A DNA stretch of 64,000 nucleotides from a bacterium (GTDB taxonomy: Bacteria; Zhuqueibacterota; Zhuqueibacteria; Zhuqueibacterales; Geothermadaptataceae): assembly GCA_024275575.1 (NCBI GenBank), contig JAJRYV010000117.1:62001-126000 (forward strand), in the 5' to 3' direction. The position numbers were made by a program, and so were the translations under genes. Under the pieces are notes generated by a model. It did no database searches. It saw only the letters and a program-made list of their open reading frames with translations, and was not told where the DNA came from. Positions 9,327 through 19,382 of the stretch are shown here, piece by piece. Within the stretch, counting starts at the first letter, position 1, and every line of letters begins with the position of its first letter.

Positions 9327-10499
9327 TCAGTCTTTAATCACTTTTTTAATCTGTTTTTTTATGTTCCGCCATTTTGCCTGTGCTGCAAAATGCGTTGCCG
9401 CTGCTTTGGAAAATGCGATTTCGAGAATAAACGTATCCCGTGTTTGATCGGTCCAGCGGAATTTGTAATCTTCCAACCCGCGCAGAAAATCATATTCATG
9501 TGCGCCTTCATCGAAGCTGGCTTCGATGGCTTTGCCCATGACCACCATACCGATGCTCTTCTTTTCCATTTCCGGTTCCATGCCGGCCTGGTAGTAATAA
9601 ACATGGCCGCCATAGGAAAAACAGTAAAGCGTCGCCACCGGTTGCTTATCAACTTCCAAAATAAAAAAACGCAAATAACCGCTTTGCAGGAGAACAGGGG
9701 CAATGTGCCGGTGAAATTTTTCTCGCTGCGGGTCGTCAAATTTGCTTGCTCCCTCGCGTGTCGCCCAGCGCTTGCGGTGCAGATCATAAAGTATGGTTAC
9801 CGCCTGCTCCGCCTCAGCCAGCGTTTCGGTCAGACGAAAATTCACACCGTGGTTTTTTTGCAAATTGCGCGTACGGCGGCGTATGTTGTAGCGCATGTTC
9901 TTTGAAAGGGAATTGATAAAACTGTCGTAATCTCCTTGCAGTGGGATGAATGGGCAGGTTTTCCAGTCGCGTTTTTCAGCATAAATCGTTTTTTGTGCGG
10001 CCCATTTTTGCAGAACTGGCACAAGAAACGAATCATCGCGCAAATCACTGAAGTGCAGGCCATGCGTCCCGGACTGCTGCAGTGATTCGAGCGCTATATC
10101 AACGATCTGTGGATCATGGTCTGCGAGGATGAGTGCATCAAGATATTCCGACGACTCATGACCGGAGCCGATGAAATAAAACAGGTGCAGCTTCCTTCGG
10201 AAAATACTTCGAACGGCAGCTTTGTATAAGGGTAAAATCGCCTGTATCTTACCGCTCACATCACGGATGACGATAATATGCAGTATTTTTTTCACCCCAA
10301 TAGTTTGGTAAAATTCCCACCAGTGGAATTGCCATTCCCAGGTCAGGAAAAAACTTTTTTTTGCGCTTTGTGCAAGCAGAGCATTCCATTCGTTTTTGAG
10401 CCGACGGAAAGCGGAAACCTCGCTAATTATTTCGATTTTTAGCTCAATTACGGGGGTGGGCACAACCGAAGTACATTCCGTCAAAACATCTGGCCTCAA
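9327..10499 (-). CDS. CelD/BcsL (FemAB-like) GNAT family acetyltransferase
   Basis: 390 aa; FFLTWEWQFHWWEFY, LSKNMRYNIRRRTRNL, YYYQAGMEPEMEKKSIGMVVMGKAIEASFDEGAHEYDFLRG. Confidence 0.8.
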   Translation of the reverse strand: MRPDVLTECTSVVPTPVIELKIEIISEVSAFRRLKNEWNALLAQSAKKSFFLTWEWQFHWWEFYQTIGVKKILHIIVIRDVSGKIQAILPLYKAAVRSIFRRKLHLFYFIGSGHESSEYLDALILADHDPQIVDIALESLQQSGTHGLHFSDLRDDSFLVPVLQKWAAQKTIYAEKRDWKTCPFIPLQGDYDSFINSLSKNMRYNIRRRTRNLQKNHGVNFRLTETLAEAEQAVTILYDLHRKRWATREGASKFDDPQREKFHRHIAPVLLQSGYLRFFILEVDKQPVATLYCFSYGGHVYYYQAGMEPEMEKKSIGMVVMGKAIEASFDEGAHEYDFLRGLEDYKFRWTDQTRDTFILEIAFSKAAATHFAAQAKWRNIKKQIKKVIKD

Positions 10500-11575
10500 T
10501 TTAAAATCCGTTTAATTTTCCCCCAGACTCCGGTGATTTTTGACAGAAAAAACGGAAAGTTTGGCGAGCGTACGATATTGACCCTTTTCAAAGCGAAGAC
10601 ATCATCCCCGACGCGATTAAGGCCGTCAATTTGTGAAAATGCTGCGGCGTATCCGGTTTCCTGCAGAATGTTTTTATCCCGGCGGGAAAAATCTTTTTCA
10701 GTCCCGTTGGGATAGCTGAACAGGGTGCAGGGGCGGTTGAGCTGCGCTTCGAGTGCGATCTTTGCGTTGAGCAGTTCGGCCTTTACGTCATCGTGGGAAA
10801 GGGTCGATAAAATGGAATGGCTGCAGGTATGCGAGCCGATTTCGATAAGCCCGGACCCTGCCATTTGACTGATCTCATCCCATTGTAAAAACGCGTAGCG
10901 TTCGTCCATTTCATCGAGAAAATTGCGCACGCCATCGATTTGCTTTTCGAGCATCATGATATGCCGCTCACGTTCGGAGCGGCTTTTACTTTTGAGCAAT
11001 TTACGAATGCGATCTGATGACTTGATTTTATTCTCCGGCGTTGAAATGTCGAAAGTGCCTTCAGCGTCATCGATCGGCAGGCGCAACCGGCGAATGGTGG
11101 CGCTGTAAATGATCGAATCGATACGCTCTGTCCACAATTTCGCGCCTTTTGTCCCGATAAAATCCGTTGTTACAAAAATCGTTGCCGGGATGCCGTATTT
11201 TTGCAGCACCGGAAAAGCCACTTTAAAATTATTGTGGAAACCATCATCGAAAGTGACGGCAACAACATTTTCCAGCAGCATTTTTTCACCTTTGATCATT
11301 TGGACCAATTCGCAGAGATGCACCGGGCGATATTTCTTTTTCAACCAGTGCATCTGTTTTTCAAACATCTCTTTGGAAACACAGTTGCGGTTTACATAAT
11401 TTTCCGAACCGGTTTCAAGAACCCCATGATAGGTCAGGACGAGCGCTTTTTTTGAGTTTAACCGGCGCATCAACTCAAATAAACCCGTGATCTGCATCGA
11501 ACCGTAAAAAATGGATTTCAACAGCTTTGACATGGTTGGTGTTTCTCTCAAATTAGGATAAAAAAAATTACACAT
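10496..11575 (-). CDS. Polysaccharide deacetylase family protein
   Basis: 359 aa; LTYHGV, VAVTFDDGFHNN, GSHTCSHSILSTLS, SYPNGT NodB motifs; possible alternative start at 11533. Confidence 0.9.
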   Translation of the reverse strand: MCNFFYPNLRETPTMSKLLKSIFYGSMQITGLFELMRRLNSKKALVLTYHGVLETGSENYVNRNCVSKEMFEKQMHWLKKKYRPVHLCELVQMIKGEKMLLENVVAVTFDDGFHNNFKVAFPVLQKYGIPATIFVTTDFIGTKGAKLWTERIDSIIYSATIRRLRLPIDDAEGTFDISTPENKIKSSDRIRKLLKSKSRSERERHIMMLEKQIDGVRNFLDEMDERYAFLQWDEISQMAGSGLIEIGSHTCSHSILSTLSHDDVKAELLNAKIALEAQLNRPCTLFSYPNGTEKDFSRRDKNILQETGYAAAFSQIDGLNRVGDDVFALKRVNIVRSPNFPFFLSKITGVWGKIKRILN

Positions 11576-11760
11576 TAACGACAGATCATCGCCAAATTAA
11601 AACTGATACATTATCCATCCATGGTCTGTTCGAGGCAATCTTTTCTGAAAAAACGCATTTCTCCCTGCTTGCCATGAAAAAGGAGATGATTGAATTTACT
11701 AACCCGGGGAAAGGGGTGCCGCATGCTCTGCTCAGGCGAAATAATTGCTTGATTTATACC

Positions 11761-13128
11761 TTACAAGTGAACTGATTGCGGAGCTCGAATCCCTGGTTGC
11801 ACCGGTGTATTAACCGGTTTTTTTATCTGTTCTTCAATGATGTCGGCGTAGAGCGATTCACCGACAAGTTCCGCATTCGGAAAGCGTCTGTCGAGATTGT
11901 AGAGCAGGCAGCTAAAAGCAACAAACCAGTAAATCGTGTCCAGGTCCTGATAGTTGTGTGTATAGATGCCGGCCGTGATCCCGAGCATGCCGATTTCCAG
12001 GCCCAGGGCATAGAGTTGCAGATAGGTCGGCGGCCGGTCGTTTGATATTTTCGAGCGCACTTTACGGAAAAACCACCAGGTTGTCATCGCCATGGTCAAC
12101 CAGATGATGATACCCGGAAACCCTTGCTCGGCCGTAATTTTGAGATAGGTATTGTGTGCGTCCCGCACACCGGTGACGGCGAGTTCCTCTTCCGGCACGT
12201 AATCGACGGACATCGAGGAGTAATGGCCTTTGCCGATACCGAGGGGATAATCGGCGATCATTCTCAGGCTGGCATCATTGATGACACCGCGCGAGGCGGC
12301 ACTGCCTTCAGATTGCGGATCGAGGATGGTGGCCATATTGGTCCAGTAATCCGGCGGCGTCAACACAAAGACGAAAATAATGCCGCCGAAGGCAAAGGGC
12401 AGAATACTCTTTCGGCGAATACGATTCGGTGTAAAAATAAAGAAAAATGTGAAAGATGTCACTAACCCGACGAAAGTGGAGCGCATGCCCTCGTTAGTGA
12501 TCGGAAGAAAATCCAGAATAAAGGGAATGATGCCGTAAGCCATGATTTTTTCATATTTGCTGCCGTAAAGCGCGAAGAGAATGAGCATGGGGAAAAACAT
12601 GATCAGGTGCGTGCCGGTGCCGCCGGTAGCGATACCCATTTCTTCCTCGTTGATCCAGCCCCATTCGCCGCCCCAGCGCGCCATGAATGAGGTATAAAAA
12701 CAGGAAATCAAAATCACCCAGATGAGTGTTTTCATCTCTTTTTCAGTGCGTACGATTTTAAACATCAAATAACTGAAAAGTACAATTTTCAGAAAATCGA
12801 TCGTTTCGAGGAAGGCATAACCTTTGTCGATAGTTGCCCAGATGCAGGTGATAAAACCCCAGCCAAGAAAGAGAAATAACCATTTCAACGGCACTTCCAC
12901 ACGGTTTTCATCCTCACCGGTAAATTGATTGATATTGATCAGGTAAGAGATGATGAGCACGATGCTGAGTACGAACTGGAAACGAATATCTTCCAGTCCA
13001 CCGCCGAGCTGGCGTGGGTTCATGTGGAAAACAATGATATTGGCGAGCACCCCGATAAACGGCCGGCGCAGCATCCAGCCGCACGCGACGATAAGGATGA
13101 TGTATGCAAGTATTTCTCGTAAAAACAA
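11761..13128 (-). CDS. O-antigen ligase-like / putative O-glycosylation ligase (exosortase A-associated type)
   Basis: 455 aa polytopic; N-term RRPFIGVLANIIVFHMNPRQL; RDAHNTYLKITAEQGFPGIIIWL is the Wzy_C signature. Confidence 0.75.
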   Translation of the reverse strand: MFLREILAYIILIVACGWMLRRPFIGVLANIIVFHMNPRQLGGGLEDIRFQFVLSIVLIISYLININQFTGEDENRVEVPLKWLFLFLGWGFITCIWATIDKGYAFLETIDFLKIVLFSYLMFKIVRTEKEMKTLIWVILISCFYTSFMARWGGEWGWINEEEMGIATGGTGTHLIMFFPMLILFALYGSKYEKIMAYGIIPFILDFLPITNEGMRSTFVGLVTSFTFFFIFTPNRIRRKSILPFAFGGIIFVFVLTPPDYWTNMATILDPQSEGSAASRGVINDASLRMIADYPLGIGKGHYSSMSVDYVPEEELAVTGVRDAHNTYLKITAEQGFPGIIIWLTMAMTTWWFFRKVRSKISNDRPPTYLQLYALGLEIGMLGITAGIYTHNYQDLDTIYWFVAFSCLLYNLDRRFPNAELVGESLYADIIEEQIKKPVNTPVQPGIRAPQSVHL

Positions 13129-13321
13129 CTTTCCCTGTCTCCATTTTTAGAACTTCTTTGCTGGTGCAATAAAAAATTGCTGCCGCAGCGTCCTGCTCAA
13201 AACGAGGTATCACAAAAACCGACCTTCCCGGTCTTTGGGATTTCCAGCGATACCATTACCGCGAAGCGGTAGTTTTATGCAAAATTGAACCTGGTTTTAT
13301 TAGTAATACCTGCAAACACCT

Positions 13322-14866
13322 TCAGACTGCGTTCTTTTTTTCTGAAAAAGAGAAAAACCGTGCTTTTGCTTTTCGTGCTTTTTTGCGGATTTTTTTCATC
13401 ATTTTTTGCGAATCACCACCGAGCTCCTTCAGTAGGTCTTGCACGAGCTGAAAACGAAAAAGAAAATGTGAGGCAAAATACACAGCCATGCCCAGCAACG
13501 TTAAAATGATCAGCATGGCCAGATTCGGGAGCGGGTGAGCGGTCTCAAAGGAAAACCTGGCAGCCAGCATTGCTGCAAGCATGCTGAGGCTGGCTACCGT
13601 CGCCGGCAACAAAGGTTCGAGGCAATCGAGCCAACTGATTTCAGATTTTTTTGTTATAATGGCGATCATCACCAGCATGACGATGAAAGAAACGATGAGC
13701 ACCGCGGCTGCAACACCGGCAAGGCCGAATTGCACACCGAAATAGGCTGCCACGCCGATGAGCACGAGCTCAATTCCACGACGAAAGGCAGTATATTTCA
13801 CAAAGCCGGTGGCCGTAAGCACAGAGTTGATGAATGGATCGATGGAGAGCAAAATACCGGCGGCACACATGATTTGCAGCGGTACGATGGTTTCCAGCCA
13901 CTGATCGCCGAGCAATACCGGCACGAGATACGGCGCCACCACCGCCATGCCGCTGAGGATGGGAAAACTCACCAAGCTGACGACGAGTACCACTTTGCGG
14001 AAGGCGGAACGCACCCGCTGCGGTTCATCCTGAATTCGTGCGACAGCGGCAAAAACCACGCTGTTCATGCCTTTTGTTAAATGTTTCTGCGGTAGACGCA
14101 TGAGACCGAAAGCTTTTTCGTAAATACCCAGGGCGCCGCCGCCGAGTACTTTTAAAACCATAAAATTTGCCGCATTGTCTGCCCCATAACGGAAGAGATT
14201 GCGCAGAAAAACCATGATGCCGAACTGAAAAAGCTCATTGGCGGCTTCTTTGTCGAGTTTTATTTTCGGCACCCATTTCATCATCATCGCGGCCCAGACG
14301 CCGACGATAGCAATACCGATGATTTTGCTGTAAATCAGGCTCCAGAAGCCATAACCCGCGAAAGCCATGGCGATAGCGATGATGCTTTCGATGATCCGTT
14401 CGGTCATCATGATAATGGAACGGTTTTTAAAATCGAGATTGCGCTGCATCATCGCCAGCGGAGTGGTAGAGAAACACTCCAGCACCATATAAAACGAGAT
14501 AACCGGCAGCGAAGCGACGAGACCGGTATAATCGACACCGTCAAAAAATGCTGCAATGGCTTTGGTGCCGATTAATATGATGATCCATAGTGTAATTTTG
14601 AATGCCATATCCATAGTAAACAATGTATTGATATGCACTTCCGTCACTTCGGCATTGCGCTGAATCAATCCCATATTGAAGCCGAATTCGCCGAATTTTG
14701 TAGCGAAACCGATGACCAGCCAGCCGGTTGCCGCCATGCCGAAATCTTCCGGCGTCAGCAGCCGGGCGAGAAAAATGATATTGATGAAATGCAATCCGAT
14801 GCCCGCGAAACGGGCGCCGCTGTTATATAAAATGCCGATTTTGGCTTTGCTTCCAAGATTTTTCAT
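13322..14866 (-). CDS. Lipopolysaccharide/oligosaccharide flippase (Wzx/WzxC-like)
   Basis: 514 aa polytopic; IFLARLLTPEDFGMAATGWLVIGFATKFGEFGFNMGLIQR. Confidence 0.88.
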   Translation of the reverse strand: MKNLGSKAKIGILYNSGARFAGIGLHFINIIFLARLLTPEDFGMAATGWLVIGFATKFGEFGFNMGLIQRNAEVTEVHINTLFTMDMAFKITLWIIILIGTKAIAAFFDGVDYTGLVASLPVISFYMVLECFSTTPLAMMQRNLDFKNRSIIMMTERIIESIIAIAMAFAGYGFWSLIYSKIIGIAIVGVWAAMMMKWVPKIKLDKEAANELFQFGIMVFLRNLFRYGADNAANFMVLKVLGGGALGIYEKAFGLMRLPQKHLTKGMNSVVFAAVARIQDEPQRVRSAFRKVVLVVSLVSFPILSGMAVVAPYLVPVLLGDQWLETIVPLQIMCAAGILLSIDPFINSVLTATGFVKYTAFRRGIELVLIGVAAYFGVQFGLAGVAAAVLIVSFIVMLVMIAIITKKSEISWLDCLEPLLPATVASLSMLAAMLAARFSFETAHPLPNLAMLIILTLLGMAVYFASHFLFRFQLVQDLLKELGGDSQKMMKKIRKKARKAKARFFSFSEKKNAV

Positions 14867-15059
14867 TAATGTGATTTAAAGTTAGAAGTTGAAAACTGGA
14901 ACGATTGTACTATTTTGTTAAACCGAATGATTTACGAATTTTTGAATCTGTCATGGTATATATGATTTCATTTTCAATAGCGAACTGCAGGTGATTTGAG
15001 CCACGGATATTCACAGATAAAATACTAATTTTGAAGTTTAACGATTGAATCAATAAGGA

Positions 15060-16424
15060 CTAAACAAGTTTTATCATTTGCTCACGGATTGCCGGTATTA
15101 TTGTTTTTTCCAACCCGGCAACTGTATCTTCAATTGAAGCACTTGTCTCCAGTATTTGAAAGTGAAAGCTTTCCGCGATCTCTTTATAGACCTGCTGCGA
15201 ATGCTCTAATTGTGCATGCGATAGCTGCGATTTGCGGGAAAATATAATTTCCGGCTCACACTGCAGCAGCACGCCAATATCGGGGCGCGGGTATTTTTTG
15301 CAAATTCTTTTTCGGATGCCCTGTTGGTAATCCATCGGCCGGTTTTTGTAGCCGGTTAAAATATCATAAATATAGCGATCGGCCAGTACGATCTGACCGC
15401 GCCGCAGCGCCGGCAGAACGCGCACAATCCAGCGGGTTTTCATCTCCATGAGGAGAAAAAAATAATAAACAGCGCAGCGAAAATTAAACTTCCATTTTTG
15501 CAAACCTTTGAGCCGACAGGGTTTATCTTTTCGTTTACCTGCATAAAAATCTTTGTAATCCGAACGATATGGGCTGGGGTTGAGCCAGAAAAATATCTTT
15601 CGCAATTTCAAAATGCTGCCGCCCCAGGGCCCCATATAAGCAACCTTTGTCGACAACCCTTGTTGCTTTAACTTTTGCCGCAGCGCTGCGATAATACTGC
15701 TTTTCCCGGCGCCGTCCGGCCCGATAAACGCGATAATCAATCCGCGTTTTTTGCCCCAAAACCGGGTTTTTAAAAGGCGAAATCTGAGCCGCAACAAGCG
15801 CAGCAGATTAACCGGTTGACGGCGTAAAATTTTGCGTACCTGCTTTCGCCATTGCCGGACGATCGCCGGATCGTCGCAGGCGGCTGCAAAATCCGGTATA
15901 ATTTGCCGGTAAACCGAGAGCAGTCCGAATTTTTCAAGGCGACTCTCAATGCGGCTTTCGTCGCATTTTTTCTGCTGTAATTGCAGCAAAACCACACGAT
16001 GTTTTTGCTGGATTTCGTTTTTGGCGAGAATATTATGCAGCAGTAGTGCTAAAAAATAATCTTCTCCGGACAGGAAGAAATAACCACCGCGCTGCACCCG
16101 GTTTTGCAGCAGGTTTTTCACATCGAGAAATTCCAGGCAGCGGAAGATCATTTTTTCGTGCACATCGAGCAGCGCCGGGCGTTTCCCGTGATAGTATAAA
16201 AACACTTTTTTGCCAGGGTTTAAATAGCCATCGCGAATCTGGGAAAAACCGTGTTCACGGGCTACTGCGGCAAATGATCGGCAGAATGCCGGATCGATGA
16301 GCAGATCGAGTTCAGCAAGTGGTTTTTCGGCAAGCGGGTCATCGCGAATAATGGCGTAGGCAATACCGGCGTTGTGGAGTCGATCGAGCAATTTGAGATA
16401 AATACTGTTGGGATGCGCACTCAT
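15060..16424 (-). CDS. Nucleotidyltransferase-like domain fused to thymidylate-kinase-like P-loop kinase
   Basis: 454 aa; N-term YAIIRDDPLAEKPLAELDLLIDP (NTase-like D-x-D); C-term IIAFIGPDGAGKSSIIAALRQKL Walker A and LADRYIYD. Confidence 0.7.
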   Translation of the reverse strand: MSAHPNSIYLKLLDRLHNAGIAYAIIRDDPLAEKPLAELDLLIDPAFCRSFAAVAREHGFSQIRDGYLNPGKKVFLYYHGKRPALLDVHEKMIFRCLEFLDVKNLLQNRVQRGGYFFLSGEDYFLALLLHNILAKNEIQQKHRVVLLQLQQKKCDESRIESRLEKFGLLSVYRQIIPDFAAACDDPAIVRQWRKQVRKILRRQPVNLLRLLRLRFRLLKTRFWGKKRGLIIAFIGPDGAGKSSIIAALRQKLKQQGLSTKVAYMGPWGGSILKLRKIFFWLNPSPYRSDYKDFYAGKRKDKPCRLKGLQKWKFNFRCAVYYFFLLMEMKTRWIVRVLPALRRGQIVLADRYIYDILTGYKNRPMDYQQGIRKRICKKYPRPDIGVLLQCEPEIIFSRKSQLSHAQLEHSQQVYKEIAESFHFQILETSASIEDTVAGLEKTIIPAIREQMIKLV

Positions 16425-18175
16425 TCATTCATGATTTTTTTAATAACTTGCAGCGGTTCGTAATAATTGCGTCGGACAAATCCATCATCGAGATTTTTAA
16501 TTGTGCCGAGATGGCCGGCAAGACGCGCAGCCCAATAAATGACGAGCATGGGTTTCAACATCGATGCTTCAAAACCGAAAGCATCCCGGTACATTTCGCG
16601 AATTTTTTGAAAGAGTTTATCCGAAAGCATGATATTGAGCAAAGTTCCGGTTTTGGGCGAATTTGCTGCGGTGCGCCGGATATGTAAAAAAAAATGAAAA
16701 ACATCGAGGATCGGGAAGGTTTGCAGGCGTGCCATATCCCAATCGATAACACCACTGATTTTTCCGAGTTGCCGGTCATAGAGGATATTTTTTGCGGAAA
16801 AATCGCCGTGCCCGAGTGAAAGGGTAAATTTTTTATTTAAAAAATGCCGCCATAAAAATTCGTGAAGCTGCTTTTTAAATTCTCGATCAGCCCCTTCCGC
16901 CTGAACGAATTGTAGAGCAGCGGACACCGGTGTATAAATCAGTTGATCGAAAAGTGCTTCATCGATCGTAACCTCTTTGGCAAATCCCCGCTGCACTGCC
17001 AGCCAAAACGGAAAAACCTGCATTACCAGTGATCGGGCGTTGCGGCGGAAATCCGGCAGTGAAGCCATGGGTTCGCCGGGCACGATCGATTCGACAAAAT
17101 AGGCCTGATTGTCACGGATGCCTTCTGTGATCGGTTGCGGCACACGGTTGCACAAAACATCCACTTCCGAGGAGTTAATATAGCCCAGGGTCATTTGATT
17201 GACTTTCGCCCTTTTTACCGCATGGTGATTCAGTGGTAATTTAATCACGATGGGTTGTTGCTTTGCGGCGATTTTGAAATCGGCGAAAACATGGACTTTA
17301 CCACCAGGGAAAACGGCGAAATCGACCATCTCTCCTGCTGAAAATGCCGAGTTGGGCAAGGCCTCAAGTAACCGTGTCAAAAAACTTTGTGTCAGCTCGC
17401 GCTCCGCCGCGCCGACAGCAATCTCCTCGGTAGTGAGACGTTGCCGGAAAGGGTAGGAGTATTTTGGCGATAACTGCTCGAACGATCCGCTTATCGGTTT
17501 GATCACGCGCGGGTTTTTGTCGGTTGGGCTCAAACCCAGGGAGGCAAAAGGGACGATACCGAGGTTTTTAAATTGTGATCTGACTGTGCGCACACGGGTT
17601 TGATTTCTTCTGCCGGAGAAAGTGCCGGCAAAAGAATGGGTCGTACGGCTATTTGATTTTCGAAATAAACTTCGCACCCTGGCCTTAATGCTGGCCGGAC
17701 TGAAATTGTTTCCGGCAAGCGTCCAGACTTCCGTATCTGCATGGATGAATTTGCGGATCGTTGCCAGGGAGCGGATAAATGCGCTGTCCTTTTCTTCACC
17801 GAGTAAAATGATCAGATCGAATTTGCTGGCCAGCGAACCGATATCATCGATACAGGTGTAGTTATCGATTCCCTTGGCCTGCGCCAGTGTGTTGAAGATG
17901 CATTGGTCTTTTTCCGACAGGCCAAAAACGACGACGTGGGCACAGAGGCGGGCCAGCGATAGTGGAAAAGTCGTCAGACGATTGAGCAGCAGCAACACCT
18001 GTTTATCCGGGCGAACACCCATGTAAAACATCCAGGCTGAGGAGGTTTCGTATTGTATATCGCGGATGAGTTGTTTACGTTCACTCAGGGGAAGTTGGCG
18101 GCACTGTTCGAGGAATTGCTGCAGTGGTGTTGCAATGTGTGCGGTCTTGTCGTGGTTTTGATCGTCCAGATGCAA
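16421..18175 (-). CDS. Aminoglycoside phosphotransferase (APH)-family kinase with extra N-terminal Rossmann-like region
   Basis: 584 aa; LGHGDFSAKNILYD...GVIDWDMA catalytic loop; N-term ~250 aa of methyltransferase-like pattern; 4-nt overlap with next gene. Confidence 0.7.
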   Translation of the reverse strand: MHLDDQNHDKTAHIATPLQQFLEQCRQLPLSERKQLIRDIQYETSSAWMFYMGVRPDKQVLLLLNRLTTFPLSLARLCAHVVVFGLSEKDQCIFNTLAQAKGIDNYTCIDDIGSLASKFDLIILLGEEKDSAFIRSLATIRKFIHADTEVWTLAGNNFSPASIKARVRSLFRKSNSRTTHSFAGTFSGRRNQTRVRTVRSQFKNLGIVPFASLGLSPTDKNPRVIKPISGSFEQLSPKYSYPFRQRLTTEEIAVGAAERELTQSFLTRLLEALPNSAFSAGEMVDFAVFPGGKVHVFADFKIAAKQQPIVIKLPLNHHAVKRAKVNQMTLGYINSSEVDVLCNRVPQPITEGIRDNQAYFVESIVPGEPMASLPDFRRNARSLVMQVFPFWLAVQRGFAKEVTIDEALFDQLIYTPVSAALQFVQAEGADREFKKQLHEFLWRHFLNKKFTLSLGHGDFSAKNILYDRQLGKISGVIDWDMARLQTFPILDVFHFFLHIRRTAANSPKTGTLLNIMLSDKLFQKIREMYRDAFGFEASMLKPMLVIYWAARLAGHLGTIKNLDDGFVRRNYYEPLQVIKKIMNE

Positions 18176-18199
18176 TGTATTAGTCCATTAAAAATAGCT

Positions 18200-18946
18200 T
18201 TAAACCATCGCGGTTTGCTTTGCTTTTTGAACTGCCGGTGTATCCTGTTCCATGTCTATGATGACGGGTTTGCCGAAAACACCGGACCAAATCGCTTTCA
18301 CCGGCTTTGATTTATCCAGCATGTTTTCATAGCGGTAAAATGAAACCCCAAAAAAGCTGATAAAACGCATTTTGTAAACGATAATTGCGCCCAGCCGTTT
18401 GTGTGTTTTCAACGACGCCGCATTCATGCCAACCATGAAGCCGTAATATTTATCGTAGTTCGAACTGGTCGTTGCATATTTTCCCAGGGCGAGATAAACG
18501 CCCTTCGAGCGGTACTCCCGCGTGACAAATGCATCATAGACCCAGACACAGTTCTCTTCGATACGAAATGTGCAGTTGACCTTGTTTTCTTTATTGAGCC
18601 GTGAGGTGCCGAGCCAAGCCATGCCGATACATTTTTCACCTTCAAGTGCGATGAAACAATCATCGTTGCGCTCGAACCGGCGACGCAGATTGTCGATGTT
18701 TTTACCCGGAAACAAGGTTTGAATCAGCGGTAAATCTTCAACGGTTGCATGGCGAAAAACAAAACGTCTTTGCAGCCGGTGCAGCAGCTTCAGCTCGATA
18801 TCTTCTCCTGCCCGGCCTGAATATCCGACATAAAAATTGATATAGCGAAACAGCCATAGCGGGATATAATTATACAAAGCCATCAATACCAGCTGGCCGC
18901 GCCCATCACGCATAAGTTTGATCATTTTAGAAATATTTGCAAACAT
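18200..18946 (-). CDS. GNAT family N-acetyltransferase
   Basis: 248 aa; VYDAFVTREYRSKGVYLALGKYATT; GMNAASLKTHKRLGAIIVYKM. Confidence 0.65.
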   Translation of the reverse strand: MFANISKMIKLMRDGRGQLVLMALYNYIPLWLFRYINFYVGYSGRAGEDIELKLLHRLQRRFVFRHATVEDLPLIQTLFPGKNIDNLRRRFERNDDCFIALEGEKCIGMAWLGTSRLNKENKVNCTFRIEENCVWVYDAFVTREYRSKGVYLALGKYATTSSNYDKYYGFMVGMNAASLKTHKRLGAIIVYKMRFISFFGVSFYRYENMLDKSKPVKAIWSGVFGKPVIIDMEQDTPAVQKAKQTAMV

Positions 18947-19269
18947 TTTTTTGTCCCGGCCTGATCTGAAACTTTCAGTGCGAAAATATTTTTCTATCGG
19001 CTTAAATTCGAAGTCCCGAATTGTAATATACGCTGTACCGGGTCCGATTGCGGAGGCGATGGCGGCGGGAAGTATCGGAGAAAAAAGAGCGATAAATGAA
19101 ATTTCGTAACAGTTCAGCCATATCCGCCTGGCGGGATTTTTTTCATGCTTGTCAATCGTAGAATCCCGCCATTCAGCCGGTCGGGAATTCCTTGATAATG
19201 AGTATGTGGGCTTAAATCATCCCCAACGGGCAGAGACAGAAAACGTTTCGTCGAGGTCAACGTGTGTAA

Positions 19270-19296
19270 CGCTCAGCGAGACGCTTTTGTTCTATT
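19270..19296 (+). repeat. Dispersed repeat motif copy (CGCTCAGCGAGACGCTTTTGTTCTATT)
   Basis: Aligns with 286-313 and 33303-33330. Confidence 0.55.
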
Positions 19297-19382
19297 CGGT
19301 CAGTTTCTTGATCAAGCTAGTTCGGCGGGTGACTTGCTAAACAGCCACCCTGTAACCGTTCAGATGTTCCATTCTGAATTCA

